Source: Corynebacterium kalinowskii (GTDB taxonomy: Bacteria; Actinomycetota; Actinomycetes; Mycobacteriales; Mycobacteriaceae). Taken from it: a stretch of DNA of 64,000 nucleotides. The position numbers were made by a program, and so were the translations under genes. The stretch is from contig NZ_CP046452.1 in NCBI RefSeq assembly GCF_009734385.1, forward strand, positions 1,116,001 through 1,180,000. The letters are read 5' to 3'. Positions 1 through 8,696 of the stretch are shown in pieces. The first letter of the stretch is position 1; every line of letters begins with the position of its first letter. The notes below the pieces were generated by a model that saw only the letters and a list, made by a program, of their open reading frames with translations, did no database searches and was not told where the DNA came from.

Positions 1-198
1 ACCTGGCTCACCTTCGCCACGCTCACCCGCGACTGCACCCTCACCATGGAAAAGATCGGCCGATTTCTCGCCCTGCTCGAGCTGTACAAAGCACGCGCCA
101 TCGGAGTGGAACAGGAAGAATCACTCGGCGAACTACGCGTGGCGTGGACCGGCATCGATGTCGACCCCGCCGTGGTCGCCGCGGCGAATTGGGAGTAA
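1..198 (+). CDS. scpA: Segregation and condensation protein A, C-terminal end (partial)
   Basis: Frame 1 is open from the first base to a TAA at 196-198, giving the last 65 residues of a protein that begins before the window. The end (…KARAIGVEQEESLGELRVAWTG) has the character of the C-terminal winged-helix part of ScpA, the kleisin that bridges SMC heads in the bacterial condensin. The scpB gene follows 945 bases downstream on the same strand, which supports the assignment. Normally scpA and scpB are adjacent or overlapping; here a minus-strand lipoprotein gene separates them. Only the tail is visible, so the call leans on context. Confidence 0.8.
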   Translation, partial: TWLTFATLTRDCTLTMEKIGRFLALLELYKARAIGVEQEESLGELRVAWTGIDVDPAVVAAANWE

Positions 199-452
199 AG
201 ACTGGCGGATGCGTTTTGTTTGCACCTTGCGCCTTTGATCATCTTGCTAGTAGCTCACTAATCAAGCGAACGAATTGTGACTTAATTTCGAGTCAGCTCA
301 GCCGCAGCTCGTATTTTCCTCAACGATGAGTATCCCATTTAGCAAGCAAAACCATTCTTGCAAATGCATACCAGCGTTTCCATGGATCCCATTAGAGTTC
401 TTATCGAACGAGAATAGATTGGATTAGATCTTTTCGTGCCAGCTGAGTTCTA

Positions 453-962
453 TCATTTAAAGGTTGAATCACAATGAAGAAACTCATCTTTACTTACGAT
501 CTTGTCTTTTCCAATTACCAGCTGACCCGGCTGCAGGCGACCTATGCTGTCACCAGTTGTCTCTGTATCGTAACTAATTGCGTCATGGCCGACTGCCTCA
601 GCGCGGATACGGAGAGTTCTGGACCCAGATTCTGGAAGCACTTTCGGTGTCCCAGCCCAGTCTCCATTCAAGGAATTTGGGTCAAGAGTAAACGGTTCAG
701 GATGCGATTTCGAAGATTCGGCAGCAAAGAAGAAGTTCTTCGGAGTGCTTTCTCCCATTTCTTCTTGCAACGCGTAAACGGTAACTCGGTTAATTGGGAG
801 ACCACACGGGTTGAAGGAGAGGAGTACTTGACCAGATTCATCCTTAGTGACGGCGACTTTTCCCACAAACTGTGTGTCTATGGCATTGCCGCACGCTACC
901 AAAAGTACAGTCGACGCCAATGCAAATCCGAGAGTTTCGAGTTTTTTTAAGTAGCGTGTCAT
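453..962 (-). CDS. Putative lipoprotein of unknown function, inserted between scpA and scpB
   Basis: A 169-residue protein beginning MTRYLKKLETLGFALASTVL, a basic start and hydrophobic stretch followed by a lipobox ending VLLVAC, so the Cys near residue 24 should be lipidated and the protein anchored on the outer face of the membrane. An AAAGGA ribosome site lies six bases before the ATG at 962; the frame is open 20 codons further upstream but without such a site. The mature part is polar with two more cysteines (NPCG and LHCDS) that could form a disulfide. No family is recognised. The surrounding 0.9 kb looks poorer in G+C than its neighbours, as expected for acquired DNA. Confidence 0.72.
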   Translation of the reverse strand: MTRYLKKLETLGFALASTVLLVACGNAIDTQFVGKVAVTKDESGQVLLSFNPCGLPINRVTVYALQEEMGESTPKNFFFAAESSKSHPEPFTLDPNSLNGDWAGTPKVLPESGSRTLRIRAEAVGHDAISYDTETTGDSIGRLQPGQLVIGKDKIVSKDEFLHCDSTFK

Positions 963-1143
963 TGCTTGTCCTTTAAAGGAGATGGGCTCGAAGTTGGCAG
1001 TGGGATAACTGTTGCCTGGCAATGACTTTAAAGTATTGTGGAAAAAACTTTTTTTGATGTGGTGAAGTTGAATGCTCCAACAGGCTCGTTCGCCGGTTGA
1101 CCGCGTGCAATAACTCAGGAGAGGCTGGGTAAACTTAACGCCT

Positions 1144-1689
1144 ATGACCCTCCCCGCGATTTCCCAGCTCCGCTCTCAACTGGAGTCGATGCTCCTGGTT
1201 GTTGATTCTCCGATTACTACTTCGGTGTTGGCCAAGGTTCTTGAACAGGACGAGGCTTCTGTCAAAACAATCCTGCAGCAGTGGCAAAGTGAACTCGACG
1301 AGCGGGCCAGCGGCATTGAGCTGCGGGAATCGCCGGAGGGGTGGCGCTTGTACACCAGGAAAGAAAACGCTGGGGTCGTCGAAAAGCTCGTGCTCGATGG
1401 CAGCCAGACGAAGCTCTCGCGCGCGGCCCTGGAGACGCTCGCGGTGGTGGCATATCGCCAGCCCGTCACCCGTGCGCAGGTCGCGGCGGTGCGCGGTGTG
1501 AACGTGGATGGCGTGATGCGCACGCTGGAGCTGCGCGGGCTGATTCGTGAGGTGGAATCCGAGGGGCTGGCGAACCAGTACGAAACCACCGAGCTGTTCT
1601 TGGAGCTCATGGGCATCGATTCGCTGTCCAGGCTGCCAGATTTGGCCCCGCTGCTGCCCGATGTGGATTCTATCGACGAGGAATACTAG
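1144..1689 (+). CDS. scpB: Segregation and condensation protein B
   Basis: 181 residues, the usual length for ScpB. The protein consists of two winged-helix domains (about residues 5-85 and 90-165); the segment ALETLAVVAYRQPVTRAQVA followed by RGVNVDGVMRTLELRGLI is the conserved core of the family. ScpB dimers bind the ScpA kleisin and regulate the SMC-ScpAB condensin, which is loaded at ParB/parS sites and helps separate replicated chromosomes. The start is the ATG of MTLPAISQLRSQLESML. It is followed 31 bases downstream by bioA rather than by the pseudouridine synthase gene with which it is normally clustered. Confidence 0.95.
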   Translation: MTLPAISQLRSQLESMLLVVDSPITTSVLAKVLEQDEASVKTILQQWQSELDERASGIELRESPEGWRLYTRKENAGVVEKLVLDGSQTKLSRAALETLAVVAYRQPVTRAQVAAVRGVNVDGVMRTLELRGLIREVESEGLANQYETTELFLELMGIDSLSRLPDLAPLLPDVDSIDEEY

Positions 1690-1691
1690 AC

Positions 1692-1706
1692 TTGAACACC
1701 GTTCAA
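1692..1706. promoter_or_regulatory. Palindromic operator in front of bioA (BioQ-box-like)
   Basis: TTGAACACCGTTCAA is a perfect 6-3-6 inverted repeat in the 31-base gap between scpB and bioA. It overlaps the end of a possible -10 element (TAGACT, 1687-1692) and the expected transcription start. BioQ, the TetR-type biotin repressor of corynebacteria, is known to bind a TGAAC-N3-GTTAC type box; the left half here matches exactly and the right half is GTTCA. The link to BioQ is inference from similarity and from position before biotin genes. Confidence 0.6.
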
Positions 1707-1720
1707 TGAACGGAGTTCTC

Positions 1721-2995
1721 ATGCGCCCAGAAGACATCGTCGCCTTCGACCAAGCCCACTTGTGGCACCCCTACGCGCCCACACCCGCGCCGATGGATCC
1801 GCTGCCGGTGGCGTCGGCAAGCGGCGTGCACCTCACGCTCACTGACGGCCGCAGGCTTATCGACGGCATGAGCTCCTGGTGGGCAGCCGCCCACGGCCAC
1901 TCCCATCCAGCACTGGTGAGCGCTGCGCACGAGCAAATTGATCGGATGAGCCACGTCATGTTCGGCGGACTGACACACGAACCTGCCGTGAAGCTGGGGG
2001 AGCGACTGGTCAGGCTCACCGGGCTGGACAAGGTGTTTTATGCCGATTCCGGTTCTGTGTCCGTAGAAGTGGCAGTGAAGATGGCGCTGCAATACCAGCG
2101 CGGCATGGGACACCTTGAGCGAAACAAGCTGCTCACCTGGCGTGGCGGCTACCACGGGGATACCTTTGCACCGATGTCCGTGTGTGACCCGGAGGGCGGC
2201 ATGCACGCGCTGTGGCGGGGGACCATCGCGGAGCAGAAATTCGCACCGGCGCCTCCTGCTGGCACTGATTTCAATGACTACATAGAAACTTTCGAGTCTT
2301 GCATCGACGAGACGGTCGCCGCTGTGATCATCGAGCCCGTGGTCCAGGGGGCCGGCGGCATGCGATTCCACTCCCCGGATTTAGTGGCGGAGATCAGGCA
2401 ACTGTGCACCAAGCACGGCATCTTGTTCATAGCCGACGAAATCGCCACCGGCTTCGGGCGCACCGGCTCGATCTTCGCCTGCCAGGCGGCTGGGGTGAAG
2501 CCGGACATCATGTGCGTAGGCAAAGCCCTGACCGGCGGTTTCATGACCCTTGCTGCAACGCTCGCCACGAACGAGGTAGCCGAGGCGATCCAGACCCCGG
2601 AAGGCGGCGGCGCACTCATGCACGGCCCGACGTTTATGGGCAACCCGCTGGCTTGCGCGGTCGCCGACACAGCCGTGGAACTCATCGAGGCAGGGGACTG
2701 GCAGCACCAGGTCCCGCGCATCGAAGCAGAGCTCAGGGCCGGATTGGAGCCACTATCAGTAGATCCGCGCGTCGCCGAGGTTCGGGTATTGGGAGCCATC
2801 GGCGTGGTCGAAATGAAGCAGCCCGTTGATATGCGTGCAACTACCGAAGCGGCCGTTGCCGAGGGCGTGTGGCTGCGACCCTTCGGCAAGCTGATTTACT
2901 GCATGCCGCCGTTTATCAGCACCACTGAGCAGGTAACACAGATCTGCCGCGCCATCCGCGCCGCGGTCGAAGCCAACGAGGAGTACAAGAAGTGA
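1721..2995 (+). CDS. bioA: Adenosylmethionine-8-amino-7-oxononanoate aminotransferase
   Basis: BioA (DAPA synthase), a PLP enzyme using S-adenosylmethionine as amino donor to make 7,8-diaminopelargonate in biotin synthesis. 424 residues, close to the family norm. Visible features: the N-terminal DQAHLWHPYAP, the GMSSWWAAAHGHSHP substrate-pocket segment, FIADEIATGFGRTG, and the PLP lysine in CVGKALTGGF. I chose the ATG at 1721 because GGAG lies five bases upstream; an in-frame ATG at 1706 falls inside the operator palindrome and has no ribosome site. The stop overlaps the GTG start of bioD, so the two are translationally coupled. Confidence 0.96.
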   Translation: MRPEDIVAFDQAHLWHPYAPTPAPMDPLPVASASGVHLTLTDGRRLIDGMSSWWAAAHGHSHPALVSAAHEQIDRMSHVMFGGLTHEPAVKLGERLVRLTGLDKVFYADSGSVSVEVAVKMALQYQRGMGHLERNKLLTWRGGYHGDTFAPMSVCDPEGGMHALWRGTIAEQKFAPAPPAGTDFNDYIETFESCIDETVAAVIIEPVVQGAGGMRFHSPDLVAEIRQLCTKHGILFIADEIATGFGRTGSIFACQAAGVKPDIMCVGKALTGGFMTLAATLATNEVAEAIQTPEGGGALMHGPTFMGNPLACAVADTAVELIEAGDWQHQVPRIEAELRAGLEPLSVDPRVAEVRVLGAIGVVEMKQPVDMRATTEAAVAEGVWLRPFGKLIYCMPPFISTTEQVTQICRAIRAAVEANEEYKK

Positions 2996-3654
2996 TTGTC
3001 ATCATCACCGGCACGAACACTGACGTCGGCAAGACCGCCGTCACCGCTGCGCTGGCGTTAAGGCTCCAAACGGAAGGCTGGGATGTGATTCCAATTAAGC
3101 CTTTGCAGACTGGCGAACCGGATGGCGAGGGCGATGCTATGACCGTCAACGCCCTCACCGGGCTGGATACCTTTGAATTTGCGCGCTACCCGGAGCCCCT
3201 CGCCCCGAATCTGGCTGCGCGACGCGCTGGGCTGCCACAGGCGTCGATAAGCGAGGTGGCCGCGTGGGTGCGCGAGTTTGATGCACCAGGCCGCGTGGTG
3301 TTGGTTGAGGGCGCGGGTGGGTTGCTCGTGCGCCTTGCCGACGACTGGACCATCGCCGACCTCGCCGCGCACCTGCACGCCCCGATGATCGTGGTGACTT
3401 CGACAATTCTGGGCTCGCTTAATGTGGCGGAACTGACCGTCGAAGCAGCTCAGCGTAGGGGACTGGAGGTGCTGGGGCTCGTGGGTGGGCGCGTGCAGAT
3501 TGAAAATGATCTCGCGGCGCAGCTGAACCTTTCCGAGCTCGCGGTAGTAACTGGTGTGCCTTACCTCGGATCCCTGCCCGAGGGTTGCCTGGACCGACTG
3601 CCGGAAGTGGCACAGACGCTGCAGCTGCCGGAATTGTTGCTGAAAGACGACTAA
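2992..3654 (+). CDS. bioD: Dethiobiotin synthetase
   Basis: BioD converts 7,8-diaminopelargonate, CO2 and ATP to dethiobiotin. 220 residues with the P-loop-like GTNTDVGKT at the N-terminus, the lysine-containing PIKPLQTG that binds substrate, and VEGAGGLLVRL. The GTG start shares bases with the bioA stop (GTGA). No bioF, bioB or other biotin gene is present in the window, so the pathway cannot be judged complete here. bioAD occupies the place between scpB and rluB, two genes that are commonly neighbours in actinobacteria, which suggests a rearrangement or insertion. Confidence 0.95.
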   Translation: MIVIITGTNTDVGKTAVTAALALRLQTEGWDVIPIKPLQTGEPDGEGDAMTVNALTGLDTFEFARYPEPLAPNLAARRAGLPQASISEVAAWVREFDAPGRVVLVEGAGGLLVRLADDWTIADLAAHLHAPMIVVTSTILGSLNVAELTVEAAQRRGLEVLGLVGGRVQIENDLAAQLNLSELAVVTGVPYLGSLPEGCLDRLPEVAQTLQLPELLLKDD

Positions 3655-3705
3655 ATCCGCTAGGCTCTGGGCGTAACTTCAAACTTCATAGATAGGACAC
3701 ATTTC

Positions 3706-4635
3706 GTGACCACACCCGCTCGCCGAGACGGCACACCGGATAAGAAAAGGCAGCCCCGCAAGGGTCCAAGCACCTCTTCTCGCCCGCGCCGTGGCGAAAA
3801 TGCTACCCGTCAAACTGCCTCTGACATCTATGTCTCTAAGGCAAAACCATCCCGCCACCAGCACGTTTCCGATAATCACTCCTTCGGAACTGCTGAAGAG
3901 GGCGACGGTATTCGCCTCCAAAAAGTGCTCGCCCAAGCTGGCGTCGCTTCCCGTCGCATGGCGGAAAAACTGATCGATCAAGGCCGCGTTGAGGTCAACG
4001 GCAAGATCGTGATGACCCAGGGCATGCGCATCGACCCGGACACCGCCATCGTGCGCGTCGACGGCGTCCGCATCCGCATCAACGAGGACCTGCAGTACTT
4101 CGTGCTGAACAAGCCATTCGGCGTGCAGTCCACCATGAGCGATGACATGGGCCGCCCATGCATCGGCGACATCGTCGGCGAAAAGCTCGATGCCGGTCAG
4201 CGCCTCTTCCACGTTGGTCGCCTCGACGCCAACACCGAAGGCCTGATCCTGCTCACCAACGACGGCGAGCTGGCTAACCGCCTCATGCACCCTTCGTACG
4301 AGGTCAACAAGACCTACCTGGCCACCGTTATCGGTGAAATGCGCCCAGCCGACATCCGCACCCTGAAAAATGGCGTCGAGCTTGACGACGGCCCAGCCAA
4401 GGCCGACAGCGCCCAGATCATTGAGACCTGGCAGGGCAAGACCATCGTGCGTGTTGACATTCACGAAGGCCGCAAGCACATCGTCCGTCGCCTGCTCAAG
4501 GCCGCTGGATTCCCGGTCGAGCGCCTCGTGCGCACCAAGATCCACACTGTGCAGCTGGGCGAGCAGACCCCGGGTGCCATCCGCGCGCTGAATGACGCCG
4601 AGCTCGCTTCGCTCTACAAGGTGGTGGAGATGTGA
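3706..4635 (+). CDS. rluB: 23S rRNA pseudouridine synthase, RluB type
   Basis: 309 residues. An N-terminal basic, disordered tail (about 1-65) precedes an S4 RNA-binding domain (IRLQKVLAQAGVASRRMAEK) and the catalytic domain of the RsuA/RluB family with the active-site aspartate in GRLDANTEGLILLTND. The family isomerises a uridine in helix 89 of 23S rRNA. The GTG at 3706 has an AGGA eight bases upstream. It is the head of the rluB-cmk-der run that is conserved in actinobacteria. A long open frame on the opposite strand here is a shadow of high G+C coding. Confidence 0.9.
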   Translation: MTTPARRDGTPDKKRQPRKGPSTSSRPRRGENATRQTASDIYVSKAKPSRHQHVSDNHSFGTAEEGDGIRLQKVLAQAGVASRRMAEKLIDQGRVEVNGKIVMTQGMRIDPDTAIVRVDGVRIRINEDLQYFVLNKPFGVQSTMSDDMGRPCIGDIVGEKLDAGQRLFHVGRLDANTEGLILLTNDGELANRLMHPSYEVNKTYLATVIGEMRPADIRTLKNGVELDDGPAKADSAQIIETWQGKTIVRVDIHEGRKHIVRRLLKAAGFPVERLVRTKIHTVQLGEQTPGAIRALNDAELASLYKVVEM

Positions 4636-5345
4636 TGATCTCCAACATGCCTGAAGAGGGCCTCATCGTCGCCGTCGACGGTCCTTCGGGTGCTGGCAAG
4701 TCCACCGCGTGCCGCGCTGTTGCGCGCCAACTGGATGCAAAGTACCTGGACACCGGTGCTATGTACCGCGTCGCCACGTTGCACGTGCTGCGCAAAGGCA
4801 TTGACCCTGCTGATGAAGCAGCCGTCGTTGCTGCCACTGCCGCATTGCCACTCCAGGTGAACGACGACCCAGCATCCACCGAGGTTTTGCTCTCCGGTGA
4901 GGACGTCTCCCGCGAGATTCGTGGTCCCGAAGTGACTAAGTACGTATCGCAGGTGTCGGCGTACCCGCAGGTCCGCGAAAACCTGGTCGCACTGCAGCGC
5001 GCATTGGCCGCTGAAGCGCATCGCTGCATCGTTGATGGCCGCGACATCGGCACCACTGTCCTGGTCACAGCGCCGGTGAAGATTTTCCTCACCGCTTCCG
5101 CCGAGGTTCGTGCCCGACGTCGCTACAACCAGGATGTTGCCGCCGGTCGTGCTGCTGACTTCGAGGCAGTGCTTGCCGACGTCGAACGCCGTGACGAACT
5201 TGATTCCACCCGCGCAGTGTCCCCACTGCGCCCTGCCGAGGACGCGACCATCGTGGATACCTCCGACATGTCATTCGACCAGGTCGTCGACTCACTCATT
5301 GAGCTGACGCGAGTGTCAGCATCCGCTGCACAGGAAGGGGCATAA
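4635..5345 (+). CDS. cmk: Cytidylate kinase
   Basis: Phosphorylates CMP and dCMP to the diphosphates. 236 residues with the P-loop GPSGAGKST, the CMP-binding DTGAMYR, and VDGRDIGT. The ATG at 4635 overlaps the rluB stop (TGATG) and has GGAG five bases upstream; a GTG three bases earlier is less well placed. The next gene, der, begins four bases after the stop, so rluB, cmk and der should be one transcript. Confidence 0.95.
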   Translation: MISNMPEEGLIVAVDGPSGAGKSTACRAVARQLDAKYLDTGAMYRVATLHVLRKGIDPADEAAVVAATAALPLQVNDDPASTEVLLSGEDVSREIRGPEVTKYVSQVSAYPQVRENLVALQRALAAEAHRCIVDGRDIGTTVLVTAPVKIFLTASAEVRARRRYNQDVAAGRAADFEAVLADVERRDELDSTRAVSPLRPAEDATIVDTSDMSFDQVVDSLIELTRVSASAAQEGA

Positions 5346-5349
5346 ACAT

Positions 5350-6957
5350 ATGAGCTCCAAGGATCATGAACTTCACGAAGAAAAAGAAACTACCTTCGTC
5401 TACCACACCCAAGGTGGCGAGATCGCTGCTGACAAGGCTTACTCTGATGACGAGGTCGTAGCTCCCGGCGGCGGATATGCCGCCTCCGACTTCGACGCTT
5501 CCGACTTCGGTTTCAAGCTCGATGAGGACTTTGACGAGTCCGAGTTCGGCGAGGCGGACTTCGGTGAGGATGACTTTGAAGACGACGAAGATTGGGAAGA
5601 AGTCGAGCGCGAATTCGGTCTCGCACCGACCTTCGAAGAGGAAAACCTCTGCACCGTCGCTATTGTTGGCCGGCCTAACGTAGGCAAGTCTTCGCTGACG
5701 AACCGCTTTCTGGCGCGTCGCGAAGCAGTGGTGGAAGACCACCCGGGCGTGACCCGTGACCGCATCTCCTACCTCGCCGAATGGACTGGCCAGCGCTTCT
5801 GGGTGCAGGACACCGGCGGCTGGGACCCTGACGCCAAGGGCATTCACGGCGCGATCGCTCGCCAGGCGGAGACAGCAATGGCGACTGCCGATGTGATCGT
5901 CATGGTCGTCGACGCCAAGGTCGGCATCACCGAAACTGACTCCGTCATGGCTTCCAACCTGCAGCGCGCCGATGTGCCCGTGATTCTGGTGGCCAACAAG
6001 GCTGACTCGGACAACATGATTGCCGATGTCGCCGAATTCTGGGGCCTTGGCCTCGGCGAGCCATTCCCAGTGTCTGCGCAGCACGGCCGCGGCGGCGCCG
6101 ACGTCCTGGACAAAATCCTCGAGCTGTTCCCTGAGGAGCCTCGCCACCCATCGATCGTTCAGGGACCACGTCGCGTGGCGCTCGTCGGCCGACCAAACGT
6201 GGGCAAGTCTTCACTGCTGAACAAGATCTCCGGCGAGCAGCGCTCCGTGGTGGACAATGTCGCGGGCACCACAGTAGATCCGGTGGACTCCCTGGTCCAG
6301 CTCGACCAGAAGCTCTGGAAGTTCATTGACACCGCGGGCCTGCGCAAAAAGGTCAAGAACGCGCAGGGGCACGAGTACTACGCCTCGCTGCGCACCCGCG
6401 GCGTGATCGACGCTGCCGAGGTGTGCGTCATGCTTATCGACGCCTCCGAGCAAATCTCCGAGCAGGACCAGCGAGTCCTCTCGATGATCATTGATTCGGG
6501 CCGCGCTCTGGTCATCGCGTTCAACAAGTGGGACCTGGTGGACGAGGATCGACGCGAACTTCTCGACCGCGAAATCGACCTGCAGCTGGCGCACGTCCCG
6601 TGGGTAAAGCGCGTTAACATCTCTGCAGCCACCGGCCGCGCGTTGCAGCGCCTCGAGCCTGCGATGATCGAGGCACTGGAGTCTTGGGATCAGCGAGTGA
6701 CTACGGGGCAGCTCAACAACTGGCTCCGCGCAGTTATCGCGCAGAATCCGCCACCGATGCGCGGCGGTCGCCTGCCTCGCGTACTCTTTGCCACCCAGGC
6801 ATCGACTCGCCCGCCCGTGATCGTGCTGTTCACGACTGGCTTCCTGGATGCTGGTTACCGTCGTTACTTGGAGCGCAAGTTCCGCGAGACGTTCGGGTTC
6901 GAGGGCACGCCGGTGAAGATCGCTGTGCGTGTGCGTGAGAAGCGCGGAAAGAAGTAG
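5350..6957 (+). CDS. der: Ribosome-assembly GTPase Der (EngA) with acidic N-terminal extension
   Basis: 535 residues. Two tandem GTPase domains each carry [10 protein letters not shown] (about residues 106-115 and 278-287), with DTGGW and DTAGL as G3 motifs and NKAD and NKWD as G4 motifs. A KH-like domain ends the protein. Der acts in maturation of the 50S ribosomal subunit. The first ~95 residues are very rich in Asp and Glu and have repeated [14 protein letters not shown] units; such extensions are usual in actinobacterial Der and absent from the shorter E. coli protein. A strong hairpin terminator follows at 6997-7042. Confidence 0.96.
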   Translation: MSSKDHELHEEKETTFVYHTQGGEIAADKAYSDDEVVAPGGGYAASDFDASDFGFKLDEDFDESEFGEADFGEDDFEDDEDWEEVEREFGLAPTFEEENLCTVAIVGRPNVGKSSLTNRFLARREAVVEDHPGVTRDRISYLAEWTGQRFWVQDTGGWDPDAKGIHGAIARQAETAMATADVIVMVVDAKVGITETDSVMASNLQRADVPVILVANKADSDNMIADVAEFWGLGLGEPFPVSAQHGRGGADVLDKILELFPEEPRHPSIVQGPRRVALVGRPNVGKSSLLNKISGEQRSVVDNVAGTTVDPVDSLVQLDQKLWKFIDTAGLRKKVKNAQGHEYYASLRTRGVIDAAEVCVMLIDASEQISEQDQRVLSMIIDSGRALVIAFNKWDLVDEDRRELLDREIDLQLAHVPWVKRVNISAATGRALQRLEPAMIEALESWDQRVTTGQLNNWLRAVIAQNPPPMRGGRLPRVLFATQASTRPPVIVLFTTGFLDAGYRRYLERKFRETFGFEGTPVKIAVRVREKRGKK

Positions 6958-6996
6958 TTCTTTCACTTTGTGTTGAACGAAGGTATCTGAGTACTG

Positions 6997-7042
6997 AAAC
7001 GGGTAGCGATCATTCGGCTTGAATGATCGCTACCCGTTTTTC
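6997..7042 (+). terminator. Rho-independent terminator after der
   Basis: A perfect 19-base-pair stem (6997-7015 with 7021-7039), a five-base loop GGCTT, and a T-rich end. It closes the rluB-cmk-der transcript. The stem begins with AAACGGG and ends CCCGTTT, so it could work on either strand, but the gene following on the right points the same way. Confidence 0.9.
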
Positions 7043-7469
7043 GTGTATTCGGCCAGCAAGCACGTTTGCTATCGACAAGATTCTTTTCGGTTTGAAAAAT
7101 CGCTATTGGGTGACAGTCAACGAGCACGTGAGCATGGCATTAATCAAAAGGAGGCAAAGGCAAGTCTAAAAACTTGACCTACGACCAATTTGTGATCCTA
7201 ATGAGACTTTTGATGAAGTTGCGACTAAAGTAGCCAGTGTTTTGTGTGTTTCACGTGAAACGCCTGGTCATATTGTGAGTATTGGTAAGAATACAACTCT
7301 GCAATCAGTCAAGTTCAATGGCTGGATAATGATTGTTTTGGGTGCAAAGTCACGAAATGGTAAAAAATTTTCGTGGTCGTGTTAACGAATCTGTAACCTC
7401 AGCGATCTTCTAGTTGTAAGCACAGCGAGACTTTGAAACTCGCACTCTGTAAAGCAAGAAAAGGTAAGA
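7043..7469. other. Intergenic region between der and the lipoprotein gene
   Basis: About 430 bases without a credible gene. It looks richer in A+T than its flanks. It holds the parS-like palindrome described separately, an AGGAGG-containing stretch near 7150 not followed by a useful reading frame, and presumably the promoter of the lipoprotein gene. No tRNA or known small RNA was recognised. Confidence 0.7.
7247..7262. promoter_or_regulatory. parS-like ParB-binding palindrome
   Basis: TGTTTCACGTGAAACG contains the perfect 14-bp palindrome GTTTCACGTGAAAC and differs from the consensus chromosomal parS (TGTTTCACGTGAAACA) only in the last base. ParB binds such sites, spreads, and recruits SMC-ScpAB. 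Functional sites normally cluster near the replication origin; this one appears to lie near the terminus (see the dif site). Whether ParB binds it is not shown by the sequence. Confidence 0.7.
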
Positions 7470-8696
7470 ATGAACGTAGAACACTCCATGGCAACGTCGG
7501 CAGCTCGTCGACGCCCCTCCGTCGCCAAGCGCGGCGCCGGACTGGTGGGCCTAGCTGTTCTTCTCGCGACCGCAGCCGGTTGCGCAGTGAGCCAGGCGGA
7601 TACGATTTCGCCTACGCAGCACCGCAACAACACGTCCATCTTCAGTGCAGTCGCCGGCGTCACCACTTCCGAGCTCACTTCTGCGTTCCCATCTACCACC
7701 TCAGCTCAGGTTGTTGACGGCACCGTAAAGCCAGCGGTTGACGGCCAGACGGAAGGCAGCCTTGCGGACCTATCGCAGAGCGCAGCGTGGTCGCTCACTC
7801 TCGACGAGAAGATTGACGGCATGCGTCTCGGCCCGATGTATGGCTCCGACTCTGTGGCACCGCTTCAGGTTGGCAACGTCATGCTCGTCGGCCTGCGTAG
7901 TTCTGTTCTCAACGAAGCCGGTACCGCTGCGTTTTCGATGACTGATGGCTCCCTGCTCTGGCAGGACCGCTCCCTGGAGTGTCAGCGTGTCGATCTCGGC
8001 GGCGCTGTGCCATGTCGTCAGAACGCGGGCGAGTGGGCTCCGTTCAACCCAGGTGCGGGCGCGTTCGGCCCAGCCCTCAACCCAGGTTTTGCTCCAGAAG
8101 CGTTTGGTTTCGCCGATGGCGTGCTTTACTCGGCTCGCACCAATGGTGCTGGCATGATCGAAGTTGCCGCCGGGACGGTAGAGAACCCTGCCGGGCTGTG
8201 GACCGTTGCGGTTCCGCGTTCCGCTGAAGCCATGATTCCGGGCGAAGGCGCTGCCATCCGCGTTGGCGACACTGTGAAGGTCACCATGGGGGCTGCCGAG
8301 ATTGAGCTGACCAAGGACGGCGCTCCGCTGACTGCTACCGCGCAAGCTGCGCAGCCTGCCGACGGCGCCATGGTTGTCGATATCGAGCAGACCATTGGCG
8401 ATACCCACATCGCCAACACTGTGGACGACCGCATCAGCTCGGGCACCTGGAGCATTCCATCTCGCGTGGTCTCCAAGAACACCGTCACCGACGGTGAGCG
8501 CCTCACCTATGTTGCCGGCGACGATGCCGATGGTTCCAACGTCATCCGCACCATCTCGCTGGTGGATGGCAAGACGGTGTCGGAGCATTCGGTCGTCGCT
8601 AATGCAGCAGAGCCACGCGACATTCAGAGCGCAGCGCGCGGCATTTTTGCCTTCGATAAGCAGTTCTCCCGCATCGCCTACTACCCCGCAGGCTAA
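7470..8696 (+). CDS. Putative lipoprotein, possibly beta-propeller (PQQ-like)
   Basis: 408 residues. A twin-basic-rich start (SAARRRPSVAKRGAG) and hydrophobic segment end in a lipobox-like TAAGC near residue 38, predicting lipidation after export. The mature part is Ala/Gly/Thr-rich and contains blocks such as GTAAFSMTDGSLLWQDRSL that look like blades of PQQ-like propellers of the BamB type, but no domain is certain. The ATG at 7470 has AAGGTAAG just upstream. The stop overlaps by four bases the end of the convergent methyltransferase gene. Function unknown. Confidence 0.75.
   Translation: MNVEHSMATSAARRRPSVAKRGAGLVGLAVLLATAAGCAVSQADTISPTQHRNNTSIFSAVAGVTTSELTSAFPSTTSAQVVDGTVKPAVDGQTEGSLADLSQSAAWSLTLDEKIDGMRLGPMYGSDSVAPLQVGNVMLVGLRSSVLNEAGTAAFSMTDGSLLWQDRSLECQRVDLGGAVPCRQNAGEWAPFNPGAGAFGPALNPGFAPEAFGFADGVLYSARTNGAGMIEVAAGTVENPAGLWTVAVPRSAEAMIPGEGAAIRVGDTVKVTMGAAEIELTKDGAPLTATAQAAQPADGAMVVDIEQTIGDTHIANTVDDRISSGTWSIPSRVVSKNTVTDGERLTYVAGDDADGSNVIRTISLVDGKTVSEHSVVANAAEPRDIQSAARGIFAFDKQFSRIAYYPAG

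Noticed and set aside
3679..4545. Long open frame antisense to rluB
   Set aside because: Low-complexity Val/Asp/Ala/Leu composition, no ribosome site, and it covers a clear rluB gene; typical shadow in high-G+C coding DNA.
7130..7175. Small peptide gene with AGGAGG near 7150
   Set aside because: The purine-rich stretch lies inside an 11-codon frame and is not followed by a start codon at useful distance.
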